From the NCBI GenBank assembly GCA_964292295.1, contig CAXYVC010000004.1, positions 1 through 59,434 on the forward strand: 59,434 nucleotides of DNA, given 5' to 3'. This stretch comes from CAXYVC01 sp964292295 (GTDB lineage Bacteria > Acidobacteriota > Holophagae > Holophagales > Holophagaceae). How positions within the stretch are numbered: the first letter of the stretch is position 1; every line of letters begins with the position of its first letter. Below the pieces are notes generated by a model that had not been told where the DNA came from, did not search any database, and saw only the letters and a list, made by a program, of their open reading frames with translations. Below, one piece after another: positions 10,616 to 18,542 of the stretch. The position numbers were made by a program, and so were the translations under genes.

Positions 10616-10998
10616 GCCCGGAGGTGGCCTTGCCCCGTCGTCCCTGCTGCAAGCGCGTGGCATCCCTGCCCGGCGTGACCTGCTTCAAGCCCAAGGCCGC
10701 CGCGGGCGGCCGGGAGGCGGTCGTGCTCTCCGTGGAGGAGCTGGAGGCCCTGCGCCTCGCCCACCTGGAGGAGCTCTACCAGCAGGAGGCCGCGGCGCGC
10801 ATGGGCGTGTCCCGGCCCACCTTCGGCCGCGTGCTCGAGGCCGCCCACCGCAAGGTGACCCGCGCCCTGGTGGAGGGGCGCACCCTGCACATCGCGGGGG
10901 GCTCCTTCTGCGCGGAGGCGCCGGAGCGCTGTGCCCGCTGCCCGCGGCGGGGAGCGGATCCCGCCGCCTGCGAGGGCTGTTCCTCCCGCGTTCCATGA
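10612..10998 (+). CDS. DUF134/UPF0251 family DNA-binding regulator
   Basis: The 128-aa protein has the UPF0251 pattern: an N-terminal Cys-containing segment (RRPCCKRVASLPGVTCFKP), then a sigma-70 region 4-like helix-turn-helix (LSVEELEALRLAHLEELYQQEAAARMGVSR is the span, with VSRPTFGRVL as recognition helix). A C-terminal Cys cluster, CARCPRRGADPAACEGC, may bind metal or a cluster. The family is often found beside MinD/NifX-type redox genes, as here. A 14-bp palindrome lies 25 nt downstream, just before the next gene, and is the natural candidate for its operator. The gene overlaps the protease gene by 4 nt. Confidence 0.85.
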   Translation: MSPEVALPRRPCCKRVASLPGVTCFKPKAAAGGREAVVLSVEELEALRLAHLEELYQQEAAARMGVSRPTFGRVLEAAHRKVTRALVEGRTLHIAGGSFCAEAPERCARCPRRGADPAACEGCSSRVP

Positions 10999-11022
10999 TC
11001 CTGGCGGGGGCTTGACGGGTAT

Positions 11023-11036
11023 TGAGCATATGCTCA
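11023..11036. promoter_or_regulatory. perfect 14-bp palindrome, probable operator of the redox cluster
   Basis: TGAGCATATGCTCA is an exact inverted repeat in the 60-nt gap between the DUF134 gene and the first NifX-like gene. TTGACG lies 5 nt upstream and could be a -35 box. A dimeric regulator bound here would cover the promoter. The neighbouring DUF134 protein is the obvious candidate, by position only. Confidence 0.6.
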
Positions 11037-11058
11037 CCATGGTCCCGGGAGCTTGCCC

Positions 11059-11439
11059 ATGAGCCAGGAAACCGTTCGCAGGATCGCCGTCACCAGTGAG
11101 GGGCCCTCCCTCTCGGACGCCGTGGACCCCCGCTTCGGCCGGGCGGCCGGTTTCGTGGTGGTGGAGCTGGAAAGCATGGCTACGACCTACGTGGACAACA
11201 GCGCCTCCCAGGTGCTGGCCCAGGGGGCGGGCATCCAGGCCGCCGAGAACCTCGTGAAGGCCGGGGCCGAGGTGCTGCTCACGGGCTTCGTGGGGCCAAA
11301 GGCCTTTGCGGCGCTCCGGGCCGCGGGGGTGAAGGTGGTGCAGGGCCTCGAGGCGCTCACCGTGGGGGAGGCGATCGCACGCTTCCGCGCCGGGGATCTT
11401 TCCTACGCCGAAGCTCCGAACCGCGAGGGGCACGCGTGA
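11059..11439 (+). CDS. NifX/NifB-type dinitrogenase cofactor-binding family protein
   Basis: The 126-aa protein belongs to the NifX/VnfY-like fold (PF02579). Typical features are RIAVTSEGPSLSDAVDPRFGRA near the start and VLLTGFVGPKAFAALRAAGV in the middle. In nitrogen fixers such proteins carry Fe-S or FeMo-co precursors; no nif genes are visible here, so the role is more likely general cluster handling. ATG 11059 follows GGGAGC. The next gene starts with GTG overlapping this stop by 4 nt (GTGA). Confidence 0.85.
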   Translation: MSQETVRRIAVTSEGPSLSDAVDPRFGRAAGFVVVELESMATTYVDNSASQVLAQGAGIQAAENLVKAGAEVLLTGFVGPKAFAALRAAGVKVVQGLEALTVGEAIARFRAGDLSYAEAPNREGHA

Positions 11440-12308
11440 TCATCGCCGTTGCCAGCGGCAAGGGGGGCACGGGCAAGACCACCGTGACCGCCGGCCTCGT
11501 TTCCGTGTGGCCGCGCCCGGTTCTGGCCGTGGACCTGGACGTGGAGGAGCCGAACCTGAGCCTCTTCCTGAAGCTGCGCGCCGGGACCTCGGAACCCGCC
11601 CGCCTGGAGGTCCCGGTGCTGGACGAGGCCCGCTGCACCCGCTGCGGGGCCTGCGCGGAGCTCTGCCAGTTCAAGGCCCTGAGCCTCATGGGCTCCCGGC
11701 TCCTGGTCTTCCCGGAGATGTGCCACGGCTGCGGCGGATGCATGCGCGTCTGCCCGGAGGGCGCCCTGGGAAAGGGAGAGCGCGAGCTGGGGATCGTGGA
11801 ATCGGGCGTTGCGGCTTCCGGGACCGCCTTCCTCGGGGGGCGCCTGCGGGTGGGCGAAGCCATGAGTCCCCCCCTCATGCGGCAGGTGCGACGCCGCATG
11901 CGGGAGCGCGCCCGGGCCGAGGGCCTGGATGTCCTCATCGATGCTCCGCCGGGGGTGAGCTGTCCCGCCCTTTCCGCCGTGCAGGATGCGGACCTGATCC
12001 TGCTGGTGACGGAGCCGACGCCCTTCGGCCTGCACGACTTCCGTCTGGCGGTACAGGCCTTTCGCCCCCTGGGAAGGCCCATGGCCGTGGTCTTGAACCG
12101 CGCCGGCCTGGGGGATGACCGCGTCCAGGCCTTCTGCCGGCAGGAGGGCCTGCCTGTGCTGCTGGAGATTCCCTTCCGCAGGGACATCGCCGAGCACTAT
12201 GCCCGCAGCGGTGTGCTGCCGGACCTGGACGCAGGCCTGAAGGCGGACTTCTCGGGGCTGGCCGCCGCCCTGGAGCGCAGGGCCCGCGGGGAGGCCCTCC
12301 ATGCGTGA
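11436..12308 (+). CDS. MinD-type P-loop ATPase with inserted 2x[4Fe-4S] ferredoxin domain (first copy)
   Basis: The 290-aa protein starts with the deviant Walker A SGKGGTGKTT (residues 7-16). Two ferredoxin-like clusters follow: C67-C70-C73-C77 (CTRCGACAELC) and C96-C99-C102-C106 (CHGCGGCMRVC). The MinD fold then resumes with DAPPGVSCPALSAV. This ATPase-ferredoxin arrangement is well known in anaerobic bacteria and archaea and is thought to work in Fe-S or redox protein assembly. It starts at GTG, overlaps the NifX-like gene, and overlaps its own paralogue by 8 nt, so translation is coupled. Confidence 0.9.
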   Translation: MIIAVASGKGGTGKTTVTAGLVSVWPRPVLAVDLDVEEPNLSLFLKLRAGTSEPARLEVPVLDEARCTRCGACAELCQFKALSLMGSRLLVFPEMCHGCGGCMRVCPEGALGKGERELGIVESGVAASGTAFLGGRLRVGEAMSPPLMRQVRRRMRERARAEGLDVLIDAPPGVSCPALSAVQDADLILLVTEPTPFGLHDFRLAVQAFRPLGRPMAVVLNRAGLGDDRVQAFCRQEGLPVLLEIPFRRDIAEHYARSGVLPDLDAGLKADFSGLAAALERRARGEALHA

Positions 12309-13194
12309 GGTGGTGATCATCAGCGGCAAGGGGGGCACGGGCAAGACCTCGCTCACCGCCGCCTTCGCCCACCTGGCCGAGGGCAAGGTGCTCTGCGATC
12401 TGGACGTGGACGCGCCGGACCTTCACCTGCTCGCCACGCCGGAAGTCCAGCGCAGCGGTCCCTTCCTGTCGGGGCACATCGCCGAGATCGACGGGGAGGC
12501 CTGCACGGGCTGCGGCGTCTGCCGCGAGGTTTGCGCCTTCGGGGCCATCCGCGAGGAGGCCGGGCGCTTCGTGGTGGAGGCCGGCGCCTGCGAAGGCTGC
12601 AAGACCTGCGTGGCCCTCTGTCCTTCCCAGGCCATCGCCTTTCCGGAGCGCCTCTGCGGCACCTGGTTCGAGAGCGCGAGCCGCTTCGGCCCCATGGTCC
12701 ACGCCCAGCTCGACCCGGGCCAGGAAAACTCGGGCCGGCTGGTGACGCTGCTCAAGGCCAAGGCCCGGGAGCGCGCGGAGGCGCTGGGGCTCAACCTGAT
12801 CCTCAGCGACGGCGCTCCGGGGGTCGGTTGTCCCGTCATCAGCTCCCTCGCCCAGGCCAGCCTGGCCGTCCTGGTGACGGAACCGACCCCTTCGGGGCTT
12901 CACGACCTGAAGCGCGTGGTGGATCTCTGCCGCCACTTCCGTCTGCCCAGCGCCGTGCTGATCAACAAGGCGGATCTCAGCGCCGACTACGAGGCGGCCA
13001 TCCGTCGCTGCTGCGAGGCCAGCGGCATCCCGATGCTCGGGCGCCTGCCCCACGAGCCGGAGGTGACCCTCGCCATGGTGCGGGGCCAGGCCATCACAGA
13101 GCTTTCCGGCCATCCCTTTGCCGTGCAGGTCCGGGAGATCTGGGAGCGGATCCTGTCCCTGCTCGAACCCTCTTCCAAGGAGAAGCTGCCATGA
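12301..13194 (+). CDS. MinD-type P-loop ATPase with inserted 2x[4Fe-4S] ferredoxin domain (second copy)
   Basis: This 297-aa paralogue of the upstream gene has the same order: Walker A SGKGGTGKTS (residues 8-17), cluster Cys 68/71/74/78 (CTGCGVCREVC), cluster Cys 97/100/103/107 (CEGCKTCVALC), then DGAPGVGCPVISS. The two probably act as a heterodimer, which is inferred from pairing and coupling. It overlaps the previous gene by 8 nt and the following NifX-like gene by 4 nt (ATGA). The order NifX-ATPase-ATPase-NifX is symmetrical. Confidence 0.9.
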   Translation: MREVVIISGKGGTGKTSLTAAFAHLAEGKVLCDLDVDAPDLHLLATPEVQRSGPFLSGHIAEIDGEACTGCGVCREVCAFGAIREEAGRFVVEAGACEGCKTCVALCPSQAIAFPERLCGTWFESASRFGPMVHAQLDPGQENSGRLVTLLKAKARERAEALGLNLILSDGAPGVGCPVISSLAQASLAVLVTEPTPSGLHDLKRVVDLCRHFRLPSAVLINKADLSADYEAAIRRCCEASGIPMLGRLPHEPEVTLAMVRGQAITELSGHPFAVQVREIWERILSLLEPSSKEKLP

Positions 13195-13589
13195 ACACCA
13201 AGACCCGCATCGCCATCCCCTCCACCCAGCCCGGCGGCCTCGAGGCCTCCGTGGGCGCCCACTTCGGCCACTGCGACCTCTACACCGTGGTGGACGTGCA
13301 GGAGGGCCGCATCGCCTCCGTGACGACCCTGCCCAACGTGCCCCACCAGCAGGGGGGCTGTCTGGCCCCCGTGAACCACCTGGCCCAGCACGGCGTGAAT
13401 GCCCTCATCTCCGGCGGCATGGGGCTGCGCCCCCTGATGGGCTTCAACCAGGTGGGCATCGAGGTCTTCCGCGGCGTGGCGCATCCCAGCGTGGGGGCCG
13501 CGGTGGATGCCTTTTTGAAGGGCGAGCTGCCGCGCTTCACCCGGGAGTTCACCTGCGGCGGCGGCCAGCACCATGGCCACCAGGCCTGA
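13191..13589 (+). CDS. NifX/NifB-type cofactor-binding family protein (second copy)
   Basis: The 132-aa protein has the same fold family as the protein at 11059, here with a His-containing core (SVGAHFGHCDLYTVVD), NALISGGMGLRPLMGFNQ, and a C-terminal CGGGQHHGH tail that could bind metal. It shares the ATGA junction with the upstream ATPase. It likely holds or passes an Fe-S species made with the paired ATPases; this is inference from operon structure. Confidence 0.85.
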   Translation: MNTKTRIAIPSTQPGGLEASVGAHFGHCDLYTVVDVQEGRIASVTTLPNVPHQQGGCLAPVNHLAQHGVNALISGGMGLRPLMGFNQVGIEVFRGVAHPSVGAAVDAFLKGELPRFTREFTCGGGQHHGHQA

Positions 13590-13599
13590 GGGGTGCGCG

Positions 13600-14493
13600 A
13601 TGGCCTTCCCGAAGGGGCGCGGCGACCTGTGCGTGGCCGTGGCCTCCGCCCGTCCCGATGACCTGATGCCCCTCCGGGCCTCCCTCGAGGCCCGGGGCTT
13701 CCGCCTGGAGCTGTACCGGGATGCCTGGAGTCTGCTCGAGGCGGCTCGGGGAACGGCCTGGACCCTCGTGTTCCTGGATGCCCGGTCCCTTCCCCTGAAG
13801 GACACGCTCGAACAGCTGGTGGAACGGAACGCCTTCCAGCCGGTGGCGGTGCTCACGGACCAGGAAGCCGAGGCCTTCCATGAGGCCACGGAGGGCCTCG
13901 GCGTGCTGGCGCCCCTGCCGGCGTGCCCGTCGGTGGGGGACCTGGAGCCGGTGCTGGCGAGCCTGCGTGCCGTGGGAGGCCTGGATCCGCGCCTGGAGGA
14001 GGCCCAGCTGCGCCTGGACACCCAGCGGCGGAAGCACCACCCGGGCTGCGTGGTGTGCTGGGATCGCCATCCCATCGGCCTGAAGGTGGCCTTCCGGGCC
14101 ACCGGGGAGCACACGGTGGATGGCCTCTTCCCCTGCGGAACCTCCTTCGAGGGCTACCGGGGGATCCTGCACGGCGGCGTGGCGTCGGGCCTGATGGACG
14201 GGGCCATGGCGAGCTGCCTCCTGGCCAAGGGGGTGGAGGCCTACACCGTGGACCTGCGCGTGCGCTACCGGAAGGCCGTGGCCATTGGGGTGCCCGTGAC
14301 GGTCCGCGGGGAATGGCTGCGGAACGAGGGGCCTCTCCATCTGCTCCAGGCGAGCCTGGAACAGGGGGGGCTGCGCTGCGCCACCGCCCGTGCCAAGTTC
14401 TTCGAGGGAATGCCCGACCGGCCCGACCGCCCCATGCCTGGGGGAGCGGGCGTGCGCCATCTGCTCAACCAGGCCCGCAGGCGCCTCGCCTGA
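13600..14493 (+). CDS. receiver-like domain fused to PaaI-type hotdog thioesterase
   Basis: The 297-aa protein has two parts. Residues 1-125 look like a response-regulator receiver fold (LCVAVASARPDDLMPLRASLEARG, then WTLVFLDARSLPL, with Asp in the phospho-acceptor-like position). Residues 145-285 are a hotdog thioesterase of PaaI type: HHPGCVVCW, then GILHGGVASGLMDGAMASC, the usual HGG and Asp active-site region. I know of no common family with this combination. ATG 13600 is chosen because GAGGGG lies about 7 nt upstream; an earlier ATG at 13573 overlaps the previous gene. It sits between the NifX-like and PLP-enzyme genes. Confidence 0.7.
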   Translation: MAFPKGRGDLCVAVASARPDDLMPLRASLEARGFRLELYRDAWSLLEAARGTAWTLVFLDARSLPLKDTLEQLVERNAFQPVAVLTDQEAEAFHEATEGLGVLAPLPACPSVGDLEPVLASLRAVGGLDPRLEEAQLRLDTQRRKHHPGCVVCWDRHPIGLKVAFRATGEHTVDGLFPCGTSFEGYRGILHGGVASGLMDGAMASCLLAKGVEAYTVDLRVRYRKAVAIGVPVTVRGEWLRNEGPLHLLQASLEQGGLRCATARAKFFEGMPDRPDRPMPGGAGVRHLLNQARRRLA

Positions 14494-14505
14494 CCCGGAG
14501 CACCC

Positions 14506-15696
14506 ATGGACACCCGCAGCAAGGGACTCAACACCCAGCTCGTGCACGCCGGCATCCGCGAGGACGCCCTGGGCGCCGTGGTGACGCCCATCTACCAGAC
14601 CTCCACCTTCGCCTTCCGGAACGCCCAGCAGGGCGCCGACCGCTTCGCGGGCCGGGAGGACGGCTACATCTACACCCGCATCGGCAACCCCACCACCGCC
14701 GCGCTGGAGGAGAACGTCGCCCAGCTGGAGCACGGCTTCGGCGCCACCGCCATGGCCAGCGGCATGGGCGCCGTGAGCACGGTGTACCTGGCGCTGCTCG
14801 GCGCCGGTGACCACATGGTGAGCACGGACTCGGTGTACGGCCCCAGCCGCGGACTGGCAGAGAAGCACCTGAGCCGCTTCGGGGTGGAATCCACCTACGT
14901 CGACACCTCCGACCTGGACAACCTGCGGAGGGCCCTGCGTCCGAACACGAAGCTGGTCTACGTGGAGAGCCCCTCGAACCCGGCCATGTCCGTCACCGAC
15001 CTCGCGGGCGCCGCGGAACTCGCCCACGCCGCGGGCGCGCTGCTGGTGGTGGACAACACCTTCGCCAGCCCCGTGCTCCAGAAGCCCCTGGATCTGGGGG
15101 CGGACGTGGTGCTGCACTCCGTGACGAAGTTCATCAACGGCCACGCGGACGTGGTGGGCGGCATCGTGGTGGCGAAGACCGAGGCCTTGCACAAGCAGCT
15201 CCGCGCCATGCTCGTGAACCTCGGCGCCAACATGGATCCCCACCAGGCCTACCTGGTGAGCCGGGGCCTGAAGACGCTGGCGCTGCGCGTGGAGCGCGCC
15301 CAGGAGAACGCCCGCTTCGTGGCGGGCTGGCTGGAGAGGCACCCCGCCGTGGCTGCGGTGCGCTACGTGGGGCTGCCCAGCCACCCCCAGTTCGAGCTGG
15401 CCAAGCGCCAGATGGCGGGCCCCGGATCCATGATCGCCTTCGAGCTGAAGGGGGGCCTGGAGGCCGGGCGCGCCATGATGGACCGCGTGCACCTGGCGGG
15501 CCTCGCCGTCTCCCTGGGCGGCGTGGAGACCCTGATCAGCCACCCAGCCTCCATGACCCACGCGGGCATGGCGCGGGAGGACCGCCTGAAGGCCGGCATC
15601 AGCGATGGCCTCGTGCGGCTCTCGGTCGGCATCGAGGATCTGGAGGACATCCTGGCCGACCTCGACCAGGCCATGGCCCCAGCGGTCCAGGCCTGA
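14506..15696 (+). CDS. PLP-dependent methionine gamma-lyase/cystathionine gamma-synthase family enzyme
   Basis: The 396-aa protein is a full-length Cys/Met metabolism PLP enzyme. The PLP lysine lies in LHSVTKFINGHADVVGG; YIYTRIGNPTTAALE and ASGMGAVSTVYLALL are typical. It is close to methionine gamma-lyase in layout (MIAFELKGG, SHPASMTHAGM). The active-site Cys of Pseudomonas MGL (in LYGCTF) is absent here; the equivalent is VYGPSR, so substrate preference is open. Such enzymes release methanethiol or H2S, or make cystathionine. CCGGAG precedes the ATG. Confidence 0.88.
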   Translation: MDTRSKGLNTQLVHAGIREDALGAVVTPIYQTSTFAFRNAQQGADRFAGREDGYIYTRIGNPTTAALEENVAQLEHGFGATAMASGMGAVSTVYLALLGAGDHMVSTDSVYGPSRGLAEKHLSRFGVESTYVDTSDLDNLRRALRPNTKLVYVESPSNPAMSVTDLAGAAELAHAAGALLVVDNTFASPVLQKPLDLGADVVLHSVTKFINGHADVVGGIVVAKTEALHKQLRAMLVNLGANMDPHQAYLVSRGLKTLALRVERAQENARFVAGWLERHPAVAAVRYVGLPSHPQFELAKRQMAGPGSMIAFELKGGLEAGRAMMDRVHLAGLAVSLGGVETLISHPASMTHAGMAREDRLKAGISDGLVRLSVGIEDLEDILADLDQAMAPAVQA

Positions 15697-15709
15697 GGAG
15701 GAGGCCGCG

Positions 15710-16450
15710 ATGCCGATGGTGACGGCGCCCCTGGTGGCCGCGCTCCTCGTGGGGCCCGGCAGCGTCCTGCTCGCGAGCCAAGTCTTCCGACTCCCCGAGG
15801 AGCTTCTGCGCCGCCTGACGCCGCGCGTCTTGAGCTTTGCCGTGGGGGCCCTCCTCGGCATGGCCCTGCTCCGCATGCTGCCCCACGCGCTGGAGCACGG
15901 CTCCCCCGGGGTGGTGCTGCGAACGGTGCTGGCCGCAATCCTGCTGCTCTTCCTCCTGGAGCGCTTCCGCATCCTGCGCCATTGCCACGAGTTCCACTGC
16001 CCCGAGCACGCGGACATGCCCTTGCGCATCTTCCTGGGGAACGCCTCCCACGCCCTGGTGGACGGTATCGCCCTCGCGCTGGCCTTCCAGGCCGGCGCGG
16101 GCGTGGGGTGGGCCTTCATGGTCGCCCTGGTGGGCCACGAGGTGCCCAAGGCCATCGTGAGCCTCGTGCTGCTGCGGGAGGGGCGCGAGGATGGCGCAGC
16201 GTTCCTCTGGAACCTCTTCCCGAGCCTCTTCACGCCCCTTGGTGCCCTCCTGGCCTCCGCGGGCCTCGCCTTCACCGCCCCCCTCGTTCCCCACGCCCTT
16301 GCGGCGGGGGCCGCCTTCTTCCTCTACCTGTCCCTGGCGGACCTCGTGCCGCGCCACCGGAGGAGCGCAAGCACCGGCGAAGCCCTCTGGCAGGCGGGAC
16401 TGGTGCTCGCCGGGGCCCTGCTCATCCTCCTGCTCCCCGCCCATGGATGA
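15710..16450 (+). CDS. ZIP family metal transporter
   Basis: The 246-aa membrane protein has about eight hydrophobic segments. The ZIP metal-site motifs are present: HALVDGIALALAF in helix IV and GHEVPKAI in helix V. A short His-rich loop (RHCHEFHCPEHADM) between helices III and IV is typical of this family. It should move zinc or another divalent metal into the cytoplasm. GAGGAG lies just upstream of the ATG; the gene follows the PLP enzyme by 13 nt. Confidence 0.9.
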   Translation: MPMVTAPLVAALLVGPGSVLLASQVFRLPEELLRRLTPRVLSFAVGALLGMALLRMLPHALEHGSPGVVLRTVLAAILLLFLLERFRILRHCHEFHCPEHADMPLRIFLGNASHALVDGIALALAFQAGAGVGWAFMVALVGHEVPKAIVSLVLLREGREDGAAFLWNLFPSLFTPLGALLASAGLAFTAPLVPHALAAGAAFFLYLSLADLVPRHRRSASTGEALWQAGLVLAGALLILLLPAHG

Positions 16451-16485
16451 GGCGGGGCCCCCACTCCTTTACATCCAGGAAGCCC

Positions 16486-16839
16486 ATGTCCGTCCAGACC
16501 GCCCTTGCCTTCTTCCACAACCCCGCAGCCGGCAATGCCAACTGTGCCCAGGCCGTGGCTGTGGCCTTCGGTGGCGACCCTCAGGCCTTCGCGTCCTGCG
16601 GCAGCGGCCGTGCACCGGAGGGCTGGTGCGGCGCCGCCTATGCCGCAGCGGCGCTGGGCGGGGATGCGCAGGCGGTGGAGGCCGTCTTCCGCGAGAAGGC
16701 GGGCAGCGTGACCTGCCGTGAGATCCGACGCGCGCGCGTTCTGAGCTGTGCTGGGTGCGTGGAGACCGCCGCCGGGATGCTCCAGCGCCCCGTGGAAGGC
16801 GGCGCCCCTCTTCTCGGGAGTTCCCATGAACTGGCTTGA
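16486..16839 (+). CDS. C_GCAxxG_C_C family redox protein
   Basis: The 117-aa protein carries spaced Cys motifs of this family: NCAQAVAVAF, a WCGAAYAAAALGG segment corresponding to GCAxxG, and a C-terminal LSCAGCVETAA. Such proteins are common in anaerobes next to redox genes and are presumed to bind a cluster or form disulfides; their exact role is unknown. The gene overlaps the next (IscU-Mrp) by 14 nt. Confidence 0.75.
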   Translation: MSVQTALAFFHNPAAGNANCAQAVAVAFGGDPQAFASCGSGRAPEGWCGAAYAAAALGGDAQAVEAVFREKAGSVTCREIRRARVLSCAGCVETAAGMLQRPVEGGAPLLGSSHELA

Positions 16840-18049
16840 AACCATCGGTGCCCGCATCATGCCCGCCAACTTCGGTCCCATGCGGGACTTCAACGCCCAT
16901 GCCCGCATCGAGGGCGATTGCGGCGACACCATGGAGTTCTGGGTGCTCCTGGACGGCCCGAGGATCCTGCGCACGAGCTTCACGACGGACGGCTGCCAGA
17001 CCTCCGCCGCCTGCGGGGCCATGGCCGCGCACCTGAGCCAGGACAAGAGCCTGGGCGAGATGCGGCGCCTGCGCCCCATCGACGTGCTCGAGGCCCTGGG
17101 GCTTGCCGAGGACGAAGCCGCCACGGAGGCCCACCACTGTGCGGACTTGGCGCTGAACACCCTGGCGCGGGCCCTCGGGGAATACGAGAAGGCGCTGAAG
17201 GCGAAGGAGGAAGGCGCCCGCGGCTGCTCCGGAAGCTGCGAGGGGGGCTGCTGCGAGAACTGCGAGGAGGCCTGCGACCAGCGTGCTTCCGGCCGCGCGC
17301 CCCGCCGCATCCTGGTGATGTCGGGCAAGGGCGGCGTGGGCAAGAGCACGGTGGCGGTGAACCTGGCCATGGGTTTCGCGTCCCGGGGGCTTGCCACGGG
17401 CCTGCTGGACGTGGACCTCCACGGTCCCAGCGTGCCCAAGCTGCTCGGCCTGGAGGGCGAGGAACTCCTGACGGAGGAGAACCGCCTGCTCCCCGTGGAG
17501 CTGGGATTCCTGAAGGTCATGTCCATGGGCTTCGCCCTTGCGGCGGACCAGGCCGCCATCTGGCGCGGGCCCATGAAGGCCAGCGTGGTGGACCAGTTCG
17601 TGAACCGCGTGCACTGGGGCGACCTGGATGTGATGGTGGTGGACTGCCCCCCGGGCACCGGTGACGAGCACTTGTCGGTGCACCAGGCGCTGGGCACCGT
17701 GGAGGGGGCCGTGATCGTCACCACGCCCCAGGAGGTGGCCACCCTGGACGCCCGCAAGGCCATCACCTTCTGCCGCACGGCGGGGATTCCCATCCTGGGT
17801 GTCGTGGAGAACATGAGCGGCTTCGTGTGTCCGGGCTGCGGCACCTGCACCCCCGTCTTCCAGGCGGGGGGCGGCCGCTCCCTGGCTGAGGCCTGCGGCC
17901 TACCCTTCCTGGGCTCCCTGCCTCTGGACCCCGCCGTGGGCGAGGCCGGGGATGCCGGGAAGCCCCGCCTGTACACCGAGGGGCAGGGCCCGGCGGCCGA
18001 GGCCTTCCGCGACGTGCTGGAGGGTCTGCTCCAGGGGGCTGGCGCCTGA
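16826..18049 (+). CDS. IscU-like scaffold fused to Mrp/NBP35-type Fe-S carrier ATPase
   Basis: The 407-aa protein joins two Fe-S assembly modules. Residues 1-130 are IscU/NifU-N-like and keep all three scaffold cysteines: C32 (DCGDTM), C57 (DGCQTSAAC) and C105 (HHC). A Cys-rich linker (residues 134-150, six Cys) follows. Residues 160-405 are Mrp, with Walker A SGKGGVGKST (166-175), DCPPGTGDEHL and a CPGCGTC segment in the position of the Mrp CxxC. It would build a cluster and hand it on within one chain, which is inference. It sits in the redox cluster, overlapping the upstream gene. Confidence 0.88.
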   Translation: MNWLETIGARIMPANFGPMRDFNAHARIEGDCGDTMEFWVLLDGPRILRTSFTTDGCQTSAACGAMAAHLSQDKSLGEMRRLRPIDVLEALGLAEDEAATEAHHCADLALNTLARALGEYEKALKAKEEGARGCSGSCEGGCCENCEEACDQRASGRAPRRILVMSGKGGVGKSTVAVNLAMGFASRGLATGLLDVDLHGPSVPKLLGLEGEELLTEENRLLPVELGFLKVMSMGFALAADQAAIWRGPMKASVVDQFVNRVHWGDLDVMVVDCPPGTGDEHLSVHQALGTVEGAVIVTTPQEVATLDARKAITFCRTAGIPILGVVENMSGFVCPGCGTCTPVFQAGGGRSLAEACGLPFLGSLPLDPAVGEAGDAGKPRLYTEGQGPAAEAFRDVLEGLLQGAGA

Positions 18050-18059
18050 GGAGGCCGGC

Positions 18060-18542
18060 ATGGAGCTCTGCCCCATCGGCTTCATCCGCAGCCCCCACCG
18101 GGATCTGGAGCGGACGCCCATCCAGCCCTGCTTTGCCGAAGACATCGCCGGCGAGGTGGAGCTCGACCCCGTCTGGGCGGAGGGCCTGGAGGGCCTCGCG
18201 GACTTCAGCCACGCCTGGCTGATCTACCACCTGCACCGCGCAGAATTGGGGGCCCTCACGGTGAAGCCCTATCTGGGGAACGACCCCAAGGGCATCTTCG
18301 CCTGCCGCTACCCCCATCGGCCCAACGCCCTCGGCCTGAGCCTCGTGCGCATCCTCCGGGTGGAGGGGGCGCGGGTGTCCTTCCTGGGGGCGGACATGCT
18401 GGACGGCTCGCCCCTGCTGGATCTGAAGCCCTACTTCCCCCAGGCCGATCGCCCCGAGGGGGCCTGGGGCGGATGGACCGAGGCGCTGGACCCGGCGGAG
18501 GTCCGCCGCATCGGGAGCCGGCAGCTTCCGGAACAGGGCTGA
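18060..18542 (+). CDS. trmO: tRNA (N6-threonylcarbamoyladenosine(37)-N6)-methyltransferase TrmO-like
   Basis: The 160-aa protein has the TsaA/TrmO beta-barrel motifs: a start of IGFIRSPH, then PHRPNALGLSLVRI and DMLDGSPLLDLKPYFPQAD. TrmO uses SAM to methylate t6A at position 37 of threonine tRNAs. TsaA-like genes are also often found in metal/redox operons with unclear roles, as here. GAGGAGG precedes the ATG. The stop overlaps the next start (TGATG). Confidence 0.87.
   Translation: MELCPIGFIRSPHRDLERTPIQPCFAEDIAGEVELDPVWAEGLEGLADFSHAWLIYHLHRAELGALTVKPYLGNDPKGIFACRYPHRPNALGLSLVRILRVEGARVSFLGADMLDGSPLLDLKPYFPQADRPEGAWGGWTEALDPAEVRRIGSRQLPEQG

Noticed and set aside
9104..10663. Extension of lepA far upstream on the minus strand (about 1130 codons)
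   Set aside because: The upstream frame is the shadow of the divergent secreted peptidase gene and has no LepA similarity.
11059..13589. Nitrogen-fixation locus
   Set aside because: NifX-like proteins are present but no nifHDKEN genes; the same fold is common in other redox operons.
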